Shown: positions 1 to 11,059 of the stretch, one piece after another | How positions within the stretch are numbered: position 1 is the first letter of the stretch | Layout of the letters: every line of letters starts with the position of its first letter | Made by a program: the position numbers and the translations under genes | Assembly (NCBI GenBank): GCA_012295275.1 | Contig: CM022670.1 | Location: forward strand, 7,241,161-7,305,160 | Length of the DNA: 64,000 nucleotides | Direction: 5' to 3' | DNA from: Chrysomallon squamiferum | Lineage: Eukaryota; Mollusca; Gastropoda; Neomphalida; Peltospiridae | The notes under the pieces: model-generated | What the model was told of the DNA's origin: nothing | Seen by the model: the letters and a program-made list of their open reading frames with translations, nothing else | Database searches by the model: none

Positions 1-478
1 ACCTACATTATAACAGTATAAGACAGGTAGTGTTACAAAGAACTGGGTTCCATCTAATTCACTTCTAGGTTATAAAAAAAGAAAAGAATAAATAAAAGAT
101 GTTAGCATTGTGTTTAGGTAAGAAAATAAGTATACAGGAGTTGAGGGAGATTCAGTATTGCAGTGTTTGTGTCATAAAATTATTAAATGTTTTCATGTGG
201 TTAGTGATGTGACAAATATTTAAGTTAATTTTAGCTGCGTTTTTTTTTTTTTTTTTTTTTTTTCAGTGTGTGTTTTGTCATGATATGCACTTGGTGTAGA
301 GCAAGAAATAAATTAATATATTAGCATACTTCCCACACATACATACATATTCATACACTCATATACATTACATACATGTATGTATAAAAACTGATATAAA
401 CACACATTTATTTACAAATGTAAACAGATACATGCAACAAATATATTTAAAAGCTTCCACATATAGACACATATTTCT

Positions 479-551
<73 letters not shown>

Positions 552-1430
552 TTTAGTGGAAAAAACTAAACAAATTTTATAAAAACTGTACAAAATTACA
601 GATGAAAAGGAAAACAAAGCTTTTTTTTATCTGTTATAAAGTTACGTAATTAAAAATTCGTCCTCAGTATTTTTACTTTATGTAGAAGTTTGGGAATTAA
701 TCTATCACAGTCAACATTATAAACAACAGGACAGTGTGATATAGCTGTTATATTCTGACCTCTTCTGAAAAAATAAAAATAAAATAAACATAACTGTATG
801 TTTTCTCAACATTTTACTGTAAAGTTTACTACAGCATGATATTGCAATGAAAGTATAGTAACAATATACACAGAGATGAGATCTGCTATCAAAGGACCAT
901 GTGCTGATTTTACCAGCTAGCAGCAATCTTTTATATGTACCTTCCCATAGACAGAACAGTACATACCACAGTCTTTAATAAAAACAAATACTGGTAAAGG
1001 GAAAAACCCAAGTCAATAAGCTGAGATGGATTGACCCCACATCTTCTGCTCCTCAAGCATGTGTGATAACGTACAGCTCTTTGTTTGAGTAATTAGGTTG
1101 ACTGCATACCTGTGTGTTTAACCTGGGATTAAATTAGTCCACAGTGGTGTTAATTACTCGAAATCACTGATCCATGTCTGTATCATTTACAAGAAACTGA
1201 CCTGTCAGTGAAACATGGTCAAACTGATTTATCAGACTGATTACAGTTTGCTTTACTTCCTCATCAGTAATTACTTAGACTATCAGTGGATATTAATCAG
1301 TAAATTATTTATATATCACTTATATAGATACACACATTCATTCATACATACATACATACATATACACGTGTACAAATATGAATATACACCCACGTTAAAC
1401 CATATTTATAATTAAAACACATAAACACAA

Positions 1431-1485
<55 letters not shown>

Positions 1486-2514
1486 TATATATATGAATAC
1501 TAAAATACACATTCCTACAATCACACATACACATACTTATCTTTTTACATAAATGCACATATATAGAGAGATATTTTAACAGACACACATAATTAGATAA
1601 TGCAGTGTCCATCCCTCCTTCCCCCCCTCCCCCTCCATCCATCCATCCTTCCATATCCACACAAAATACATTGTATAATATTACACTTATCCATCTCCCA
1701 GGTACCGTCAGTACAAAATACAGCTTTCAGTAAGAATACACCTATTACTGACTACTTCATAAATAAATATAAGCCATGCAAAATATAACTGTCAGGTATT
1801 GCTGTACAGGTGTAATTACACCTTCGGGTGAGAACAGGTGAAAAAATATATCATCTCCTAACTTAAACTGTAAGCCATTAAATAAACTTGGTACTCAGTC
1901 ACTGAACATCCATAACAAAAACATTCCACGAGGCATTACCTGGAAAAAACACAAAGTTTCTTCTGTTTATTACCCCCCCCCCATAAACCACTGACCAGTG
2001 AAGCTTATCTCCACCACCGTGGCTAACCTTCTGCTTTCAAAAAAAAAACCTGACGTTCCACGATTGAATGAAATATAGACAGTACATCGAGTATATTGAG
2101 TTTTATTGCCAGTTCCAACATGAAAAGTATATTAACAGACAACTTGGTATTTAACAAATAAATTTGATTGCTGTCAAAGCCTGCACAAACTTGTTTTTGA
2201 CTTGGTTTGTGTTTGAAGGTAAATAAAGAAATAATAAAATATGGATTTATACACATAACCAAACTATCATATACATAACACACACAAACATGAATACAAA
2301 CATAAACATACACATACAAACACATACACAAAAAACAACCATACACTCATATAGTTTTGTATGTATGTATGTATGTATAAACACATACATGCATAGACAC
2401 ATACATATATGCAAACACACATGCACAATGTATATGCCAACATACATATTTGCACACATATTTGGATTCATACATATATGCATAGATATATAATACATAC
2501 AAACGTACATACAT

Positions 2515-2545
<31 letters not shown>

Positions 2546-4674
2546 TAACTTCCGCTCATATAAACTGACACAAAAGTATATGGTAAGTGTTTCCCTGTGT
2601 TGAAGATAATGAATAAACAAACTTTTCTTCTGATCATTAACTCACACTTTAACATTACACAGTCATACTTGACATCTAACAAGTGTTATCAATAAAAACA
2701 AGCATTCATAAACACCTTCTCTCAAACATACCCCCACCCCCCCCTCCCTGACTACCTCCTGTGACACATGCACACAGAGAACACATGCCAGTGATTATCT
2801 GTGACAAGTGGTATACATCAGTGTTGTGCAAAACAGGATTTGTAAAAGGTCAAAGCTATTCTCTGTTTTATGTAATATAGACTGCAGACAAAATGTCTAC
2901 GTATTTTGCTTTTGTTTTCTTGTTTGTTTGACAGGCCTGAATGTTTCTGCTCAAAGTGGCAGCCATGTTTGTTTGTAACACTGTTAAAGGTAGCTGTAGT
3001 TGTCAGAGCAGAGGCTGTTGTTTCAAGAAGTCGCACTGTATAACAATATTGTGGAGAGTTAAACAGTTTGTCACAAGTTTGATGTGATAGAAAATATGAT
3101 GGACTGCTTGACTTTGATAATTAGTATTAAGTGAGCAAGAATAAGATATAGATAGGCCTATTAGGTGTTAACATTTTGTTATCAAGTTTACTTAAATAAA
3201 TAAATAAATACAAAAAACAAAAATAATAATGATAATAATAATGAAATGATGATAATAACAACAAACATAATAATAATAATATTAATAATAACTAAAGTGA
3301 TAATGATGATGATGATGATAATAATAAGTAATAAAAATAATAAAAATAATAATGATAACAACAATGGTATCATAATGGACAGATTTAGTCAAGGAAATTT
3401 TTTAAAAGCAATATTTCAAATGTTTGCCTAAAAACTCACAAAACATCCTACCATCTATTCTAGATGTAAATATTTACACAGGACAGTACTTCATAAAGAA
3501 TAAAACATCAGTTTACGAAATCTATTAAAAACAAGAGTTATTCTGTTATTGAATTCAAAAAAAAAAAAAAAAAAAAAATAAAGTTAAAAAAAAAAAAAAA
3601 AAAAAAGGTAGATTTATCTAATCTAATTACAATTATTTTATTATTCAAAAAATAAATTAATTATTTTTGTGGTATTTTTATCAACATGCATATTAACTGC
3701 AGACATAAATAATTCTGAGAATGTTGAGTACAATAACACAATTGTTTTTGTAGATAACAAGCTGAATGATATTTAAAACATCCAGTGTCTGTTAGTGCAG
3801 ATAAAGCAAGCCAAAGGTAACTGGGACAATGTGCTGACAGATATAGGAAAAACAATAACATACATCAACAACACACACACACATATACATCAACAACAGA
3901 CACATATGTAGTTACACATATACATACAATAATACACACGATGCACATACACATAATAACACACACACGTACAATAATACATGCATACATATTTACATAC
4001 AAACATTATGTAAAATATATACACACACATACAACCAGTGGTGTGCAGTGGGGGGGCCAAAGGGGTGGTGGCTATGGGCAACCAAATGGGGGGAGACTTC
4101 CAGTCAGAGAAAAGAACTTTGGTTGATTTATATTTAAATCGAATAAAGTGTTTATTTTATGTTTCATCTGTGTTTACATATTCAAAATATTTTCCCTTCT
4201 CATAATATTTCTCAGTGCTAGGCCTTATACTTGAGTCTTTGGGGCATACAATCAAAGAGGTGGCCTTGGGCATCACCAGACCTCTGCACACCACTACATA
4301 CAACATACATACACACATATTTACACATATATACTCACATACACATACGCAAAACACATCCATATCTGTACATGTGAATATACAAGTCATCTCCAGTGAG
4401 TTAATTATTAGCTGTGTCTGCTGTTTAAGTTAATTACACAGGGTTAATTGTTACAGTGTTTGAAGACAACACCCATATAATGTTTAACTTGTACACTTGG
4501 GTGTTTCTCTTCCAGCTGTACAAATAAGCACCTCCATTCTACATTAATCTACTGTCCTGTCCATATCAATAATAATTTGACACTGGTTTGGAAAAGGCAA
4601 AGACACACCTACAGTATATTTCTACTTTTGTCCTTTTTTTTCTGAAATCTTTATATCTATTACTTGTATATAAT

Positions 4675-4717
<43 letters not shown>

Positions 4718-4773
4718 CTATCTATACATAAGTATTATCACTATAACAGTAATGACTATTATATATTTACACT

Positions 4774-4805
<32 letters not shown>

Positions 4806-5224
4806 TACACAAATAAATAAAATCACTTTTCTAAATAAAGTGCTTACAATGGTATTTGTAATAGTAATACTATAGGTGTATAGAAAGGTACATACGTATA
4901 CAGGTAACTACTGGTAACAAATAATGACCTACATACATTTTGTATATGTCCAGGTGTCCATTTTACTAGTGGCCATGTCAAAATATATTATAAATACTTG
5001 CTAGTTATTATGTTAATTGTTACTGTGCCTCAGTAACGTATGGCAGTATAACTTCCCTGACTTTCTACATATTTACATGTGGCTAATCTTTATTACTAAT
5101 AAAGTAAATAGTGATTTAACAATTAAGTACAAACAGCATTTGCTTTTTCCTTCCTTGAGTAAATAACTAAAAATGTAAAATAACATGATGATCTGCTGTA
5201 TGAAAATGTAAAACAACCTGACAA

Positions 5225-5265
<41 letters not shown>

Positions 5266-5860
5266 CTGAAAATGTTATAATAAGTTACTTATTTCATTTT
5301 TTTACTTGTGTAATTAATGTTCTCATTTTAACCTTTCAAGTACTATATTGCGCACAAGCAGATATAAAATATGCTCAGTATTATATGGGCCTATTACTCC
5401 TTAATTATATTTACATATCACATGTACATGCAGGGAGTAACAGTTGATATATTTGCAGGTGTGACACATTTTTAACATTGCTGATGAAATTACTATCTAA
5501 ATACATGACATAGTTATCAGTGCAGGGTTCTATCTTAATCCTGTTTTTGTAACAGTGTTTATATACTTTAAGAAGAAATAATTGTGAAAACAGTCATTAT
5601 AACTGTATGTTGTCCATACGTATTATGTATGTATGTATGTATTTGTTTTCTAGATAATCATTGCACTAACTGAATATAATTACCAAAGAATTAATATTTC
5701 AAGTTTACTTTACAAAGAATAAATTATAAATCATTTTATGATAACTTGATATATTTACACAGGTCTTAATATCAAAAGTTAATTAACTTTGTGCTCTCTT
5801 GGGATAGAAATTCTAACCCAGAACTGAATGCCAAAAACAAAAAGAAAGAAAAGAGAAAAA

Positions 5861-5893
<33 letters not shown>

Positions 5894-5915
5894 CATGAAA
5901 TTAGAAATAAAAACC

Positions 5916-5988
<73 letters not shown>

Positions 5989-6085
5989 GATGATGATGAT
6001 GATGATGATAATGATGGTGATAAAACGATAATAATAATAAATAAATAATAATAAAAAAAATAATTAAATAAAATAATGGTTCTAC
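1..6085. other. Non-coding, microsatellite-rich DNA (probable intron of the minus-strand gene at 6086)
   Basis: No stretch here reads as a conserved protein on either strand; the open frames present are translations of CA, TG, ATAC and AAT repeats. Visible content includes CT/CA runs at about 480-548, CA runs at about 1434-1480, 4770-4801 and 5229-5259, a TG run at about 4678-4715, interspersed tetranucleotide ATAC/CATA stretches (for example 2340-2530) and long A or T homopolymers near 240-263 and 3560-3605. Because the exon at 6086-6193 ends in a donor site pointing into this region, most or all of it is probably the first intron of that gene; that is an inference, since no downstream exon was found. 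Confidence 0.55.
5921..6009. repeat. Compound microsatellite (GA)n-(TGA)n
   Basis: About 32 uninterrupted GA dinucleotides (5921-5984) run directly into eight TGA trinucleotides (to 6009), followed by an AAT-rich tract up to about 6055. It begins about 30 bases inside the presumed first intron of the minus-strand CH-type gene, so it lies very close to a splice donor. The open frames it creates (poly-Ser/Leu, poly-Glu/Arg) are artefacts. Confidence 0.95.
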
Positions 6086-6193
6086 CTGTATCCATCTTTC
6101 AGTCTCGTGCAGGGCCAGTTCGGTAAAGAACTCCATTTCTTCGTCCTGCCTCGCCTTGTAATTCCATTCCTCCACACAGTTCGCGTCTGCCAT
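6086..6193 (-). CDS. First coding exon (partial gene) of a probable calponin-homology (CH) domain protein, LMO7/LIMCH1-like
   Basis: Read on the minus strand, an ATG at 6193 opens 36 codons (begins MADANCVEEWNYKARQ) and ends exactly in phase 0 at a consensus donor (CAG then gtagaa, intron side at 6085). The final residues, ALHETERWIQ, resemble the first helix of CH domains of the LMO7/LIMCH1 type, where a similar E-x-x-x-W-I-E segment precedes the conserved VTG, and the exon break falls at the same place. CH domains of this family belong to actin-associated proteins. The start is supported by a good context (AAAATGG) and by the CpG-rich promoter-like DNA immediately upstream. No second exon was found between 1 and 6085, so the identity rests on about ten residues; transgelin/calponin relatives or an unrelated protein remain possible. 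Confidence 0.4.
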
Positions 6194-6480
6194 TTTCCTA
6201 CAACAATGGGAAGAAGCGGCGCTCTCCGTGTGACACAACTACGCGAGTCAAAAGCCGCGGGCACGTCTGCTATCCCCGTACGAAGACCACGCGAACAACA
6301 CTCACCATTTCACTTCTAACACGGATAGGTGTCGACGCCAACGCCGTTAAACGTCCGTTCACTGTAGCGGTAGCATCGTCGCTGACGTTCCGCTAACATC
6401 GACGAATAACGCGAACTTTGTAAAAAGTTGACGTAAACCAAAAGTCGTCCCGTGAACCACGGTAACAATAACGATGAATG
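6194..6480 (-). promoter_or_regulatory. CpG-rich promoter-like region upstream of the CH-type gene
   Basis: In a window that is otherwise AT-rich and CpG-poor outside coding DNA, this stretch contains many CG dinucleotides (for example the clusters at 6210-6255, 6325-6350 and 6365-6415). It lies directly 5' of the minus-strand ATG at 6193. It is best read as the 5' UTR and promoter of that gene. No TATA box is obvious, as is usual for CpG-rich metazoan promoters. The transcription start itself cannot be placed from sequence alone. Confidence 0.5.
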
Positions 6481-7217
6481 AGAAAATTGGAGGTCACGTG
6501 ATAACCACTGTCCATTCCTAATCTGGGACAGACGAGTTTTATTTATTGTTTATTTATCTTTCTTGTTCGACCACATCAGATAGCCTTCAGTTTATTAATA
6601 AACTTTTTTTTTTTTTTTTCCTATCTCTGATAAAGACACATGAGTTCTTTCTCCACACCTCTGTGAATTAAATATAAAAAAAAAAAATAAATAAAAATCT
6701 TATTTTTTTCACGCGTCTGTAATTCATAATTCGAACACGGTTAATTTGCAATTTCCATTGATAACACGGGCTGAGGAATTTTAACCATTCAAAGTGAAAT
6801 TGGGCACTTTACACCTAAAATTCTCTAATCTCGATGGATATGAAGTTCAACGAAGCGAGGACTGTCGGTAATCTACAAAGGGCGACCACTAACAAATTTA
6901 CCTTCGGGTCAAAGTTGTTTACACGACATCTGAAAACCGGACTAGCCACTGACCGTAACCTAAAGGTCGGCGACTTTCGTAAATAGATTCCGATCTATCA
7001 AACGGCGAGTAATGACAATATGTACTCTAGTTCCGACCACCGCACTTCTTATCACATTAATAAACATACAGGGTAGCTTGCGTTATGTAGGCCGATACGT
7101 AAATAACTTTTGTTTAATGTATAACAGTTAATATGGTCAAAGTCATTCTGCCTGCCTGTTTGAGTTTGTCATTATGAAATTACCTTTTGAGCAAATGTTT
7201 TGTAAATATAACTGTAT

Positions 7218-7219
<2 letters not shown>

Positions 7220-7292
<73 letters not shown>
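7220..7292. repeat. (GA)n microsatellite
   Basis: About 36 perfect AG/GA dinucleotides without interruption. Similar GA or CT runs recur throughout the window, so this dinucleotide is strongly expanded in this genome. Confidence 0.95.
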
Positions 7293-7296
<4 letters not shown>

Positions 7297-7559
7297 TCTG
7301 TCTATTTTAACCCCACATACTTGCAAAGACACACGACTTGCGGCTAAAAAAATTCATAATAAAATAAAGAAAACAGTGTCCACGTGTGTATCCTCTCATG
7401 CTCTTAATGATGTTTTTGTCAAACTGTATTCCAGATTCAAAGTTTCGTTTGCTGTCAAATTGGACATGACGGCAAGCATTGGCGAAGAGACTGCTAAAAC
7501 ACCCTGTGAATATAAAAACACTGTAAAATTTATAATTTCAAATTTCGGAGACACTGCTT

Positions 7560-7990
7560 ACTGGTACATACATACATACATACATACATACATACTCCTT
7601 ATTGGTACATACATACATACATACATACTCCTTACTGGTACATGCATACATACATACATACTCCTTACTGGTACATGCATACATACATACATACTCCTTA
7701 CTGGTACATGCATACATACATACATACATACATACTCCTTACTGGTACATACATACATACATACTCCTTACTGGTACATACATACATACATACTCCTTAC
7801 TGATACATACATACATACATACTCCTTACTGGTACATACATACATACATACACACATACATACATACTCCTTACTGGTACATACATACATACATATATAC
7901 TCCTTACTGGTACATACATACATGCATACTCTTTGCTGGTACATACATACATACATACTGGTACATACATACATACATACATACATACTC
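7560..7990. repeat. Minisatellite, about 13 units ending in CTTACTGGTAC plus variable ATAC arrays
   Basis: Each unit consists of a fixed core (CTCCTTACTGGTAC, with variants TTATTGG, TTACTGA and TTTGCTGG) followed by 3 to 7 copies of ATAC/ATGC, giving units of roughly 29-45 bases. Thirteen cores can be counted. Unit lengths differ in steps of four bases, as expected for slippage of the internal tetranucleotide. The change of phase between units argues against coding use, although two long open frames happen to cross it. Confidence 0.92.
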
Positions 7991-8066
7991 ACATCTCTTG
8001 GATTTCATTTTATATCTGCCATCGTCACATATTGACGACAGTGACGATGGTGATGATGATATCGAC

Positions 8067-8134
8067 AACAACAACAACAACAACAACAACAATAATAATA
8101 ATAATAATAATAATTATTATTATTATTATTATTA
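8067..8134. repeat. Compound trinucleotide repeat (CAA)n-(TAA)n-(TTA)n
   Basis: A run of CAA/ACA changes to ATA/AAT and then to ATT/TTA. The AAT and ATT arms are complementary and could fold back on each other. It lies 380 bases before the first tRNA gene. Confidence 0.85.
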
Positions 8135-8511
8135 AACTAAAAAAACCATACTAAATAAATAATATGTATAATTATGAACACCTTATTAATTACAACAGCG
8201 CATTATTTAGGTTCGAGCTATGGTCGTTATAAAAGGGGATATTTCGTCTAGTGTTCGAATGAATAAAAGGCACGTGGTCATCAGAGTCACACGGTTAATA
8301 TTTTTCTTTCATTCTATAATATAATGTGGACGTTTACCTCTTTGCAGAAAATAGTAATGATACCAGTAATTAAAAATAAATAAAAATAAAAAATAAAAAA
8401 TGTGCACAAAATAATTCTTATGTTCAAAAATGTTAATTTGTAACCATTCAATATTACATGTTTCTTAGAATGAGTATATCAAGAGACTTATGTTGACTAT
8501 TTCGTTCGTCG

Positions 8512-8584
8512 GCCGGAATAGCTCAGTTGGGAGAGCGTTAGACTGAAGATCTAAAGGCCCCCGGTTCAATCCCGGGTTCCGGCA
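8512..8584 (+). tRNA. tRNA-Phe (anticodon GAA), copy 1
   Basis: The 73 bases fold as a canonical tRNA: acceptor stem GCCGGAA/TTCCGGC (8512-8518 with 8577-8583), D-arm GCTC...GAGC, anticodon arm TTAGA-CTGAAGA-TCTAA with anticodon GAA, and T-arm CCCGG-TTCAATC-CCGGG. The discriminator base is A; no CCA is encoded, as expected in a eukaryotic nuclear gene. It decodes UUC/UUU. The A-box and B-box promoter elements for RNA polymerase III are intact. There is no intron. An identical tRNA sequence lies 875 bases downstream, also on the plus strand. Confidence 0.97.
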
Positions 8585-8621
8585 CAGAGCAAGTCGGACT
8601 CTGGCGGTCGACAAATTTTTT
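8585..8621 (+). terminator. tRNA-Phe copy 1 trailer and polymerase III terminator
   Basis: The tRNA is followed by a 29-base trailer that can form a short hairpin (CAGAG at 8585-8589 with CTCTG at 8599-8603) and then six T residues at 8616-8621, a normal RNA polymerase III stop. The trailer is the same as in copy 2 except for one base, whereas the DNA beyond it is unrelated. Confidence 0.75.
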
Positions 8622-8887
8622 ATTTTAATATTTTATTTATTTATTTTCAAAACAAGGAACGAGGTGTAATATAGTATTTACGTATCGACATCTCCCTGTG
8701 CTCATATATAACATTGTTTCATAAAATGTAACATAAAGTCACATAGTAATTCCTTTTTTGCTCATTGCTTTTACATCAGTCTATGAACTGTAAATGTTTA
8801 CGAATATGAACATGATCTTTTAATAAAATGAAACATCCATGTATGTAGTAAAAACATGGGTTGGATACAGGTTGCCAAAGACTTAAT

Positions 8888-8925
<38 letters not shown>

Positions 8926-9386
8926 AATAAATAAATAAATAAATAAATATATAAATAAATGAAAAAAATAAGAAGAAAAAACTAAGTTATGAAACTGATC
9001 AATGCTTTATAAATAATTTTTATTTGTGTGTTTGTTTATTAATTAATTAATTAATTAATTATTATTATTATTACATTTTTTATTTTTAATTATTTTTTTT
9101 TTTATTTATTTATTATATTTAGATATTTATTTATTCCTCACTTCGAACAAAATCAAATTATTCTGGTTTTATTAAAATTAAAATTAAAATTAAAATTCAT
9201 CATTCGGTATTACCAGTTTATTTCTGTAGGAACTTTGGGCTTGTGGGTACTTAATAATTATTTTTACAAATTACGGACATCGTTCACCACATCAGAAGGG
9301 TCTGTTTGAATATTAACAACAATAAGAGCAGCATCATCATTTTAAAGAAGACATCAAAAGTCTGCAGTTCTAAAGGTATCTTGTCG
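8622..9386. other. Spacer between the two tRNA-Phe genes
   Basis: AT-rich, with a long A homopolymer at about 8891-8923 running into AAAT repeats, TTAA/ATTA runs at about 9040-9075 and AAATT repeats near 9172-9197. No gene-like content was seen. Confidence 0.7.
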
Positions 9387-9459
9387 GCCGGAATAGCTCA
9401 GTTGGGAGAGCGTTAGACTGAAGATCTAAAGGCCCCCGGTTCAATCCCGGGTTCCGGCA
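9387..9459 (+). tRNA. tRNA-Phe (anticodon GAA), copy 2
   Basis: Identical over all 73 bases to the gene at 8512-8584, with the same cloverleaf, anticodon GAA, discriminator A and A/B boxes. The upstream flanks share only about four bases (GTCG), while about 29 bases downstream are nearly identical. The pair therefore looks like a local duplication of a transcription unit whose tRNA and trailer have stayed alike while other flanking sequence diverged. Confidence 0.97.
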
Positions 9460-9496
9460 CAGAGCAAGTCGGACTCTGGCGGTCGGCAATATTTTT
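9460..9496 (+). terminator. tRNA-Phe copy 2 trailer and polymerase III terminator
   Basis: CAGAG (9460-9464) can pair with CTCTG (9474-9478), as in copy 1, and five T residues at 9492-9496 follow. The single difference from copy 1 in the conserved part is G for A at 9486. Confidence 0.7.
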
Positions 9497-9786
9497 AAAA
9501 TATCTTTTCTCCTGAATATAAAAAAAAAAAAAAAAAAAAATTTTTTCAATAATTGTTTTGAACAGCTGTGTTATGAAAGAGCACTAAAATTTACCCAACA
9601 TGCAATACACAGGCTCTTGTATTTAAATTTTAATGCTTAATTTTTGTTGTTACAAGTATGAGTTATATTTTAAAGCACAGTAACAAAACTAGAGTATTAC
9701 TAAAAGAGAGATTAAAATAACGTCTACACAGACTGAATTATTGTAGAGATTATCTACCTTGTTATATGGTAACCGTACGAAGCGAA

Positions 9787-10519
9787 ATGGCGGAAGTTCC
9801 AAAGACAAAAATCAAAGAAAAATGTTGCCAGAGTTGTGGACAGAGCAATAGGTTTATGAAGCGATGTATCCAGTGTCACCAAGCAATATACTGGTAGCTA
9901 TAAAAATGTAATATGAATGTAACAATTTGTTACAGGTACAATTTCTGGTAGCATTTAAATTTATTCCTAGTGAATCTAAAATAATAAATTTCAGTCATTG
10001 AAAACAAATAATAATAAAAATTAAAATTAAAAATTAAAAATTAAACATTATAATAAAAATAAATAAATAAAACTAAACTAACCTAAAATAATAATAAGAC
10101 AAAATTAATGAAAGAAAATATAATAAAATAAATGAAACCAAAAATATAACATAAACAATAATTAGATTTAATTTTGTTTATCCTTTAAAAAAGAACAACA
10201 AAAACCAAAACAGCAGCAAAAAAATTATCTGAAACTAAAATAAATATATATTAATAATTACTTTTTTTTTTTTTTTTTTTTTTTCATATGTACATTATTT
10301 GGGCATACCCTGTGAAATTACTGCCTCCAGGGTTTTTAAAATACTACATTAATACATCCATATCTGTCTGTTTGCAGTTCTCGTGAATGTCAGCTGAAGG
10401 ACTGGCCAGCACACAAAACTTTATGTTTAAAACCTTTGTTATCTAATGATAGCAAGACTGAAGAATGCAAGAAAAAACATTTGAGAGATTCAAAGTCCAT
10501 ATTTGATGATGAATATTGA
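9787..10519 (+). CDS. MYND zinc-finger protein, N-terminal part (two exons: 9787-9893, 10378-10519)
   Basis: An ATG at 9787 (context GAAATGG) opens 35 codons plus 2 bases, ending at a donor (TACTG then gtagct). The acceptor at 10376-10377 restores the frame. The joined product has a complete MYND finger at about residues 13-52: C-x2-C, C-x2-C, then YCSREC and H-x3-C (ending WPAHKTLC). MYND fingers bind two zinc ions and usually mediate protein-protein contacts with proline-rich partners. After the finger the frame runs on to SIFDDEY and stops at TGA 10517-10519. Eleven bases before that stop, a second open frame begins that encodes a ubiquitin-like and UBA region, and moving one base forward at the TGA joins the two exactly. 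A complete gene is therefore probably MYND-UBL-UBA, with the break caused by an indel, an assembly error or true frameshifting. Confidence 0.75.
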
Positions 10520-11009
10520 AGAAAATATTGCAAATCCCGAGAAACAGGAAGAAATAAAAGTTGCAAAAGTGGGAGAGGAATCTGAAGAAAAGCCATATTA
10601 TCTACACAACAATGATTTTCACTATGACATTCCAAAGTTCAGTCCTCAGTCTGACTGTTTCGACATCAATGTCAAAGCCAATAAGGAAAAATACATAATT
10701 AAATTACAGAACTGCTGGTCAGGGGATGAAATTTTTAAAATGTTGGCACATACAATAAATATTCCACTGGAGAAATTAAAAATAATCCATAAAGGAAAAG
10801 TGATGACAAAAGACAACATTGCTGAGTTTGTGAAAGCTAAAGCAGTGTTTCAAGTAATTGGGGAACAAGCTGCCAATGAGGATGGACTGGACAAGTGTGA
10901 TATATCTGTGATGATGAAACAGTTGGGGATTGACAGAAATACAGCTGTAAATAGCTTAAGAAAAAATGGAAATCTTGTGGATGCCATTATTGAAGTTGGC
11001 AATAAATAA
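10506..11009 (+). CDS. Ubiquitin-like plus UBA domain region, C-terminal part of the MYND gene in the +1 frame
   Basis: From the first ATG at 10506 the frame encodes 167 residues up to TAA 11007-11009. Residues about 55-120 resemble a ubiquitin-like fold (alternating strands, with KIIHKGKVMTKDN in the position of the ubiquitin loop K-L-I-x-x-G-K). The last about 40 residues are a UBA-type helical bundle of the kind seen in NAC-alpha/HYPK (core VMMKQLGIDRNTAVNSL, then LVDAII). Such modules bind ubiquitin or ubiquitin-like proteins. The frame lies in the same exon as the second MYND exon and overlaps it by a few codons. Independent initiation at the two adjacent ATGs (10506, 10509) is possible but would give a leaderless internal cistron; one fused protein of about 245 residues is more likely. 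The 3' UTR starts with an AAT microsatellite at about 11025-11058. Confidence 0.72.
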   Translation: MMNIEENIANPEKQEEIKVAKVGEESEEKPYYLHNNDFHYDIPKFSPQSDCFDINVKANKEKYIIKLQNCWSGDEIFKMLAHTINIPLEKLKIIHKGKVMTKDNIAEFVKAKAVFQVIGEQAANEDGLDKCDISVMMKQLGIDRNTAVNSLRKNGNLVDAIIEVGNK

Positions 11010-11023
11010 AATTTAATTTTTAA

Positions 11024-11059
<36 letters not shown>

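Larger units (their letters stand above)
6481..8511. other. Intergenic DNA with two large simple/mini-satellites
   Basis: Between the CpG-rich promoter and the first tRNA there is no supportable gene. The block 6830-7080 is of higher complexity than its surroundings but has no long open frame. The rest is dominated by the GA run at 7220-7292, the minisatellite at 7560-7990 and a CAA/AAT/TTA run at about 8067-8134. The open frame covering 7376-8035 is created by the minisatellite and is not treated as a gene. Confidence 0.6.

Noticed and set aside
5813-6238. 141-codon minus-strand open frame starting at 6238 and running through the donor at 6085
   Set aside because: Only the 36 codons from 6193 to the donor look like protein; the rest is translated GA/TGA/AAT microsatellite.
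7560-7990. Regular spacing suggestive of a CRISPR-like repeat-spacer array
   Set aside because: Spacers are not unique sequences but variable ATAC runs; the setting is a eukaryotic genome, so it is a minisatellite.
7376-8135. Two long plus-strand open frames (219 and 177 codons) with repeated SLLVHTYIHT-like peptides
   Set aside because: They translate the minisatellite at 7560-7990 and a following trinucleotide repeat; units change phase in steps of four bases and there is no domain or start context.
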